A DNA stretch of 9,864 bases from Methanomassiliicoccales archaeon (lineage in GTDB: Archaea; Thermoplasmatota; Thermoplasmata; Methanomassiliicoccales; JACIVX01). The notes under the pieces are model-generated. The model was not told the origin of the DNA. It did not search any database and saw only the letters and a program-made list of their open reading frames with translations. The DNA is taken from positions 1-9,864 of the forward strand of contig JAJRAG010000084.1 of NCBI GenBank assembly GCA_028682925.1. Direction: 5' to 3'. Made by a program: the position numbers and the translations under genes. This document shows positions 6,004 through 9,864 of the stretch, one piece after another. How positions within the stretch are numbered: position 1 is the stretch's first letter; every line of letters begins with the position of its first letter.

Positions 6004-6864
6004 TCACTCTTTGTTCCTGCAATCTTGATGTATCAATGCACGCAATGCATCGGCCACTTCTTTAATTGTCGCACCCCAAGGCACGATTGCCATCCTTCCC
6101 TTGAGTTCAAATCCCTTCTTCAGCCTGCAGCACTTGACGATTCTAGCACGTCCATCCTCAGGGGCAAGGTCTTTGGGGCACATGTCTATGTGCGGAACAT
6201 TCTTCTTGTAATAGGAGAGGAAAATCCTCTTTGAAAGGTCACATCCGATGAGAGTGACGTCTGTCACGATTTCTGGAGTCTCATCGAGGAAGAATATCGG
6301 TTTTCTGGACGTGATTCCTGAGGCTCTACACGGGAAGACAACACCGGACGTTTCTACGTTGTCTGCCAATCCATTCAGATCGATATTCTCGACGATCATG
6401 ACTACCGGATGCTCCGAGACATCCGTTTCGAGAGCCTTCTCCACGAGAACTGATAGCTTGGATGGGTAGGGTGGTACGACGTCCATTACCACTAATTCAA
6501 TGGGTTTCTCATCTCTAACAAAGGAAACATGGTTGAACATCCCTGAAACCACGATCGTTTTGCCCTTGTGTTCCAAGCTCAACCTTGCCATCTGCGATAC
6601 ATTGAGAACATCAATCCTTGGATCCTCAACGTAGATCGTGCTGGACGGAAGTGATATGATTTCAAAGCCAACGATTGGACGGAGGAGCTCCATACACTCC
6701 TCCTTTGTGACGCCTATCACTGCCACCGTCTGCCTGTTCTTCAAGACGAAGTACTCAGTCGTCGTGTACGCTTTCTTCCCTTTGATGTGTCTGGTGATAT
6801 TGTCAATCGTGAGTGGGAAACTAACGTTTTTTACCGAGACATTCTTGCAATGCGCCGGCATCAT
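6004..6864 (-). CDS. conserved-looking cysteine-rich protein of unknown function
   Basis: I do not recognise a named family. The 286 residues alternate hydrophobic strands and charged helices like a soluble alpha/beta protein, with no signal peptide or membrane segment. Notable stretches: E37-Y-F-V-L-K-N-x-Q-T-V-A-V-I-G, V176-F-P-C179-R-A-S-G-I, F191-F-L-D-E-T-P, I206-G-C208-D-L-S-K-R, D227-M-C229-P-K-D-L-A-P-E-D-G-R-A-R, K244-C245-C246 and V261-P-W-G-A-T. The C-terminal cysteines (208, 229, 245, 246) could form a metal or Fe-S site; this is inference. ATG 6864 is chosen because a TATA-like ATTTAAGT lies about 28 nt upstream. An upstream ATG at 6921 would add 19 residues, including K-C-G-R-Y-L, and cannot be excluded. 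The open frame continues to 7107 but would then run through the tRNA gene. Confidence 0.72.
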   Translation of the reverse strand: MMPAHCKNVSVKNVSFPLTIDNITRHIKGKKAYTTTEYFVLKNRQTVAVIGVTKEECMELLRPIVGFEIISLPSSTIYVEDPRIDVLNVSQMARLSLEHKGKTIVVSGMFNHVSFVRDEKPIELVVMDVVPPYPSKLSVLVEKALETDVSEHPVVMIVENIDLNGLADNVETSGVVFPCRASGITSRKPIFFLDETPEIVTDVTLIGCDLSKRIFLSYYKKNVPHIDMCPKDLAPEDGRARIVKCCRLKKGFELKGRMAIVPWGATIKEVADALRALIHQDCRNKE

Positions 6865-6887
6865 TGGCGACGTCAAGTAGCGACCAC

Positions 6888-6895
6888 ACTTAAAT
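6888..6895. promoter_or_regulatory. near-palindromic TATA element facing both ways
   Basis: ACTTAAAT has a TTAA centre at 6890-6893. It lies about 28 nt from the ATG at 6864 on the minus strand and about 28 nt from an ATG at 6920 on the plus strand. That is the normal archaeal distance for leaderless transcripts in each direction. Archaeal TATA boxes with symmetric cores can work in both directions when BRE sequence allows. Confidence 0.4.
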
Positions 6896-6919
6896 CCCTT
6901 GTGCTGGGTCCCACCAATC

Positions 6920-6994
6920 ATGAAAAGATGGCCGAAGACAGTTGAGAAACTCAAAGACGAAGGAATCATAGAGATTGCTGGTATGCCAGGGTAG
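6920..6994 (+). CDS. possible leaderless 24-residue microprotein
   Basis: ATG 6920 opens a 24-codon frame ending at TAG 6992-6994, starting M-K-R-W-P-K-T-V-E-K-L-K and ending G-M-P-G. The residue mix (a basic amphipathic start, then D-E-G-I-I-E-I) and purine-first codons look coding-like, and the TATA-like element at 6888-6895 sits at leaderless distance. It ends 43 nt before the tRNA-Cys gene on the same strand. It could instead be a relic of a longer gene's N-terminus or chance. No family is recognised. Confidence 0.27.
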   Translation: MKRWPKTVEKLKDEGIIEIAGMPG

Positions 6995-7002
6995 TGCATA
7001 AA

Positions 7003-7010
7003 GTAAATAT
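7003..7010 (+). promoter_or_regulatory. TATA-like box before tRNA-Cys
   Basis: The run GTAAATAT (with AG after it) is centred about 31 nt before the mature tRNA 5' end at 7038, so transcription would start a few nucleotides upstream of the tRNA and leave a short 5' trailer for RNase P. Confidence 0.4.
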
Positions 7011-7037
7011 AGTGTCTAACTGAATTAGCCGAGAAGT

Positions 7038-7125
7038 GCCGGGGTGACAGAGCGGCCATGTGGCGGACTGCAGTCCCAATGGCAGGAATCCGCATACCCG
7101 AGTTCAAATCTCGGTCCCGGCTCCA
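7038..7125 (+). tRNA. tRNA-Cys (GCA) with a 14-nt intron and encoded CCA
   Basis: Acceptor GCCGGGG (7038-7044) pairs with TCCCGGC (7115-7121). The discriminator is T7122, the U73 expected for tRNA-Cys, and CCA is encoded at 7123-7125. The anticodon stem GCGGA (7063-7067) pairs with TCCGC (7089-7093), and the loop after splicing is CTGCAGA with anticodon GCA at 7070-7072. The T arm is CCGAG-TTCAAAT-CTCGG (7098-7114) and the variable loop is 4 nt. The D stem is weak: A-T, C-G, A-T and a G·A mismatch, with G-G at 7054-7055 in the loop. An intron at 7074-7087 falls after position 37, the standard archaeal site. The spliced tRNA is 74 nt including CCA. No T-rich terminator follows. Confidence 0.94.
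7074..7087 (+). other. tRNA-Cys intron, bulge-helix-loop type
   Basis: The insert TCCCAATGGCAGGA separates positions 37 and 38. CTGC (7068-7071) pairs with GCAG (7082-7085) to make the 4-bp central helix. The bulges are AGT on the 5' side and GAA on the 3' side, so cuts after the second base of each (7073/7074 and 7087/7088) join G37 to A38. The inner helix is reduced to at most one C-G pair closing a 5-nt loop, so this is a relaxed form of the bulge-helix-bulge motif read by archaeal tRNA splicing endonuclease. Confidence 0.88.
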
Positions 7126-7286
7126 TCTTCATATCTAGTGGTCTTGTGAGTCCGTTCAGATTGGTTCACGGGGGCCTGACGATAGTGATTGGACTGCAAT
7201 TTCTAGCGGATCGAGTCTTCCCGCAATACCTAATTGCGATATTCCCATGTTAGTTGAGTCACTGGTGCGAATTGTATCTGAACCAT

Positions 7287-7294
7287 TCTTATAG
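7287..7294 (+). promoter_or_regulatory. TATA-like box in the gap before the peptidase gene
   Basis: TCTTATAG lies about 60 nt before the peptidase start, so unlike most genes here this transcript would carry a leader of about 30 nt. A GGAG at 7341-7344 could then act as ribosome binding site, 4 nt before GTG 7349 or 10 nt before ATG 7355. The rest of 7126-7286 holds only unsupported short frames. Confidence 0.35.
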
Positions 7295-7348
7295 CGTGAA
7301 ATCGCTCGTGAATCTCGGAACGCTTGCGATTGCCTCAGTTGGAGTGGT

Positions 7349-9046
7349 GTGAGGATGATTCAAAATAAGGTCCTTGTCGTAGGATTGTCCTTCATTATGT
7401 CTTCAGTCTGTTTCGCTCCACTTCTGAGTTCAGGCGAAGAAGACATTTCACAATTGTCTTCCGAATACTCAGGCCTCACTTCATTCGAATCCGGGATGTT
7501 GGGTAGATTGAATTCTTCAAAGGCATGGATGTATGACAAGGATTTGGAGAGGATTGCCCTCGACAAACATGCATTCCGTTCCGCAGGTTCCTCTGGAGCG
7601 AACGAGACGGCGATCTGGATATCGGCAAAATTCTCAGAATTCGGATTCGAGACGTGGAATGAGTCTTTCGAGTTCACCAGCTGGGATTTGCTGAGCGATC
7701 CGAGTCTTGTAGTGTACGTTAGCGGCTACAATGCGAGCGACAACGGCCAATTCAATCTTCAGTCATTTCAGTCTGAGCACTATAGTTGGCCAACAAAGGA
7801 TGGGATGTTGTCTGCAGAGGCCGTGATACTCCCATTGCCTAATGTGTCCAATCGGGGGGCGATCGGGTCGGTTCAAATCGACGATGTAATCTGGGATCGA
7901 TTGAGAACGAAGGACAAGATCGTATTCGTAGGGAGGGAGGTCAGATGGGATAGTGACTGGGAAACCGACTTCCTTCAGAAGATGACGTCCGACACTCCTG
8001 CAGCAGTCGTTTTCATCTGGTGGTACGACTGGATGGAAAGGGTACCTCCAACGTTCTATCCTTCCGCGGGAGGACGACCGATTGGATCGATTGCGAACTG
8101 CTATTGGAGTCTAGGAATTCCAACAGGATCAATCAACTTCACCGAAAGTCTCTGGATAAGGAACACACAATCACGAGCCAATTTGTCGGCATCAATGTCT
8201 ATCAATTCGACGATCGCTTTTGGGAACCACGTCAACGTTGTCGGCAAGATTGAGGGGTCAGTAGCTCCAGGGAAATTGATTCTGATTTCCGGACATTATG
8301 ATACGGTCATGGACCCTGGCTTCTGTGACAATGGGGCTGGAATCGCCGCGATGATGGAAATCGCTAGAACTGCAGCGACGGTCGTCAATGAAGGTCTATT
8401 CAGACCCAAGTACACCTTGCTTTTCGTCGCATTCGCCGCAGAAGAGCTTGGGATGGTTGGTTCGATCAACTTCATAAGCAAACATATGGCAATCATGTCG
8501 GATATCGTAGCTGTATTGAATCTTGATTGCATCGGTAGCGATCAGCTTCGCGTGTCATTGACTGACTCATCAAACGGTCTTGATCTCGATCAAGTGGTGT
8601 TGAAGGCTGCTACGGATCTTGGTGTGAATGCCTCATTGGAGGGCATCGGTGGCTCCGACCATGAATCGTTCAGGGACCCGTCCAGCGCGGGAGAAATGTA
8701 CTATCACAATTGGGGCAAGTCTGCCGGCATATCAGAAGCAGAACCCGTCGCGGCAAGTACAATGCTTTCATCCTATCCCATCTCCTACTCCAGTATCTGG
8801 ACAACCGGAGCATCTGGATGGATTCACACGTCATATGATACATCCTATATGCCCAACGGATTTGATTGGATTGACCGGGAGGATCTCGGGAAGCATATGA
8901 AAGTCGCAGCTTTGTCCGTTTTTCGATTGTCAACGGATGTCGATGAAAGCCAACCCATCGACCCTTTGCTATTATTAATCCCACTCGGAATTGTCTTCCT
9001 CATTGCTCTGGCCATATCTTTAATGCTCATCAGGCGGAGAACATAG
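7349..9046 (+). CDS. exported membrane-anchored M28 family metallopeptidase with PA-like insertion
   Basis: This is a two-zinc peptidase of the M28 aminopeptidase family, probably acting outside the cell on peptides. The 565 residues show a signal peptide (K7, hydrophobic 8-27), a folded N-terminal region, a PA-like beta insertion at about 150-290 between the two parts of the peptidase fold, then the catalytic domain. Zinc ligands and catalytic residues are complete: H316 and D318 in G-H-Y-D-T, D327 in C-D-N-G-A-G, E365-E366 in A-E-E-L-G, D393 in N-L-D-C, S436-D-H in the substrate loop and H493 in G-W-I-H. A C-terminal hydrophobic helix (539-560) ending in R-R-R anchors the protein with a short cytoplasmic tail. 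Nine N-x-S/T sequons suggest archaeal N-glycosylation. The start is GTG 7349 or ATG 7355; they differ by two residues. Substrate specificity is unknown. Confidence 0.92.
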   Translation: MRMIQNKVLVVGLSFIMSSVCFAPLLSSGEEDISQLSSEYSGLTSFESGMLGRLNSSKAWMYDKDLERIALDKHAFRSAGSSGANETAIWISAKFSEFGFETWNESFEFTSWDLLSDPSLVVYVSGYNASDNGQFNLQSFQSEHYSWPTKDGMLSAEAVILPLPNVSNRGAIGSVQIDDVIWDRLRTKDKIVFVGREVRWDSDWETDFLQKMTSDTPAAVVFIWWYDWMERVPPTFYPSAGGRPIGSIANCYWSLGIPTGSINFTESLWIRNTQSRANLSASMSINSTIAFGNHVNVVGKIEGSVAPGKLILISGHYDTVMDPGFCDNGAGIAAMMEIARTAATVVNEGLFRPKYTLLFVAFAAEELGMVGSINFISKHMAIMSDIVAVLNLDCIGSDQLRVSLTDSSNGLDLDQVVLKAATDLGVNASLEGIGGSDHESFRDPSSAGEMYYHNWGKSAGISEAEPVAASTMLSSYPISYSSIWTTGASGWIHTSYDTSYMPNGFDWIDREDLGKHMKVAALSVFRLSTDVDESQPIDPLLLLIPLGIVFLIALAISLMLIRRRT

Positions 9047-9092
9047 AGACTCAGCGGCGCCGGACGTCTTCCTGCCAAGAACCTTGATTAAG

Positions 9093-9167
9093 ATGGATGT
9101 CGATTCCCATTTTGCTCCCGAAGAGGAACCACGCTCAAGACACTCAATAGTCTCTCTTCATCGGTGA
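9093..9167 (+). CDS. possible short upstream frame before cysK
   Basis: ATG 9093 opens 24 codons (M-D-V-D-S-H-F-A-P-E-E-E...) and stops at TGA 9165-9167, five bases before the cysK ATG and inside its Shine-Dalgarno element. The peptide has no cysteine codons, so it is not an obvious cysteine-sensing leader. It may be chance; the only support is its position and the parallel start context at 679-691. Confidence 0.18.
   Translation: MDVDSHFAPEEEPRSRHSIVSLHR
9163..9167 (+). promoter_or_regulatory. ribosome binding site of cysK
   Basis: GGTGA lies 5 nt before ATG 9173 and matches the 3' part of the archaeal GGAGGTGA consensus. It supports ATG 9173 over the in-frame GTG 9164. Confidence 0.5.
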
Positions 9168-9172
9168 ATCTG

Positions 9173-9864
9173 ATGATATATACCAGCATACTAGGAACAA
9201 TCGGCAGGACGCCTCTGGTGAAGATCAATAACATGTTGGATGAGAAATCAGCTCAGATCTACTGCAAGCTCGAGTCTTTCAATCCAATGTCATCAGTAAA
9301 GGACAGAATTGCGCTGGCTATGGTGGAAGAATCCGAAAGGAATGGAAGGCTCCGAGAGGGAATGTGTGTTGTCGAACCCACCTCGGGTAACACCGGAATC
9401 GGTCTGGCGATGGTGTGTGCTGCAAAGGGATACAGACTGATTCTGACCATGCCGGAGAGCATGAGTCTGGAACGGAGGAAGCTCTTGAAAGCGCTCGGGG
9501 CGGAGCTCATTCTGACGCCTGCAGCGAACGGCATGAAAGGGGCAATAGACACTGCCATCGAAATCTGCCGAGGCAATGACAAAATGTTCATGCCCAATCA
9601 GTTTGAGAACATGGCGAATCCGAGAATGCACATGATGACGACGGCGAAAGAGGTCCTTGCGGATCTCCCCGATCTCGACGCCTTTGTCGCTGGTGTCGGG
9701 ACGGGAGGTACGATAACAGGGGTGGGAAAGGTACTCAGATACGAGGCTCCTAAAGTCATGATAATTGCCGTTGAGCCGGCATCTTCTCCCGTTCTTTCCG
9801 GAGGAAAGGCTGGTCGACATGGCATCCAGGGGATAGGTGCCGGATTCGTTCCGAAAATAATGGA
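9173..9864 (+). CDS. cysK: cysteine synthase (O-acetylserine sulfhydrylase), 3' end beyond the window
   Basis: This PLP enzyme makes L-cysteine from O-acetylserine and sulfide in the cytoplasm. The first 230 residues are present; the family is about 300-320 long, so roughly 80 residues are missing to the right. Motifs: I10-G-R-T-P-L-V, N37-P-M-S-S-V-K43-D-R (Schiff-base lysine), P69-T-S-G-N-T-G75 (substrate loop), N142-Q-F-E-N-x-x-N-P, G176-T-G-G-T-I-T-G183 (PLP phosphate loop) and G210-G-K-x-G-x-H-x-I-Q-G-I-G-A-G-F. All fit CysK more closely than cystathionine beta-synthase or threonine synthase. Some archaeal relatives use O-phosphoserine instead, and the substrate cannot be fixed from motifs alone. 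The start ATG has GGTGA 5 nt upstream. The gap from the peptidase stop is 126 nt, so it probably has its own promoter, though no strong TATA box was seen. Confidence 0.93.
   Translation, partial: MIYTSILGTIGRTPLVKINNMLDEKSAQIYCKLESFNPMSSVKDRIALAMVEESERNGRLREGMCVVEPTSGNTGIGLAMVCAAKGYRLILTMPESMSLERRKLLKALGAELILTPAANGMKGAIDTAIEICRGNDKMFMPNQFENMANPRMHMMTTAKEVLADLPDLDAFVAGVGTGGTITGVGKVLRYEAPKVMIIAVEPASSPVLSGGKAGRHGIQGIGAGFVPKIM

Noticed and set aside
5902..6234. 110-codon plus-strand frame over the end of the unknown gene
   Set aside because: It lies mostly antisense to the cysteine-rich gene, shows low-complexity Ser/Cys/His content typical of a shadow frame, and has no promoter-like element at a sensible distance.
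7065..7076. Perfect palindrome GGACTGCAGTCC as an operator or attachment site
   Set aside because: It falls across the tRNA-Cys anticodon loop and intron edge and is explained by the tRNA sequence. No integrase or direct repeat of the tRNA 3' end was seen.
6865..7107. Upstream extension of the unknown minus-strand protein toward 7107
   Set aside because: The frame stays open, but it would run through the tRNA-Cys gene and past the TATA-like element. Only ATG 6864, or less likely 6921, is plausible.
7146..7253. 35-codon hydrophobic plus-strand frame after tRNA-Cys
   Set aside because: It has a GTG start without a TATA box or ribosome binding site at suitable distance. Hydrophobic composition alone is not enough.
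9293..9825. Long minus-strand frames under cysK
   Set aside because: All cysK motifs are intact on the plus strand. The antisense frames are His/Arg/Ser-rich without motifs, as expected for shadows.
1..9864. Mobile elements, CRISPR arrays or long repeats
   Set aside because: No transposase, integrase, regularly spaced repeat or terminal inverted repeat was found by reading both strands. The genes are mostly ordinary metabolic and surface genes with even composition.

Overview
The window looks like a fragment of an archaeal chromosome, most likely a euryarchaeal or Thermoplasmata-type lineage. This is inferred from gene content and signals; no rRNA gene is present. Support comes from a tRNA-Cys with a 14-nt intron bounded by a bulge-helix type splice motif, and from A/T-rich TATA-like boxes about 28-32 nt before many start codons, which fits leaderless or near-leaderless transcripts. 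Further support comes from archaeal class III (prepilin-type) signal segments, an AksA-like homocitrate synthase family enzyme, and a cysteine-rich protein of archaeal appearance. No insertion sequence, CRISPR array, integrase or long repeat was seen. Composition by eye is even and near 50% GC.

Layout. Positions 3-125 hold the probable tail of a secreted Ig-like protein. Positions 191-1601 hold three tightly packed plus-strand genes for small membrane-anchored exported proteins; the first two share the segment G-[IL]-E-G-L-P-L-[QK]-L and look like minor pilins or pilin-like surface proteins. Positions 1576-2787 (minus) encode a SufS-type cysteine desulfurase whose 3' end overlaps the third pilin-like gene. 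Positions 2983-4660 (plus) hold pyrD-pyrK, the two-subunit class 1B dihydroorotate dehydrogenase of pyrimidine synthesis. Positions 4662-5825 (minus) encode the AksA/LeuA-like acyltransferase, one base from the end of pyrK. Positions 6004-6864 (minus) encode a conserved-looking cysteine-rich protein of unknown function. Positions 7038-7125 hold the intron-containing tRNA-Cys(GCA). Positions 7349-9046 encode an exported, C-terminally anchored M28 metallopeptidase with a PA-like insertion and many N-glycosylation sequons. From 9173 to the window end lies the first three quarters of cysteine synthase (cysK).

How the parts relate. pyrD and pyrK form one complex and one operon. The pilin-like genes overlap and are probably one transcript. 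Three items concern cysteine: cysteine synthase makes it, cysteine desulfurase takes its sulfur for Fe-S or thio-cofactor assembly, and tRNA-Cys uses it in translation. They are dispersed on both strands, so this may be coincidence rather than a regulated set.

The points most worth a second look are the divergent region 6864-6920, where one near-palindromic TATA element sits about 28 nt from start codons on both strands (one opening a possible 24-residue microprotein); the minimal tRNA-Cys intron; the unknown cysteine-rich protein; and a 13-base sequence repeated exactly at the starts of the second pilin-like gene and cysK, in both cases embedding the stop codon of an upstream reading frame.
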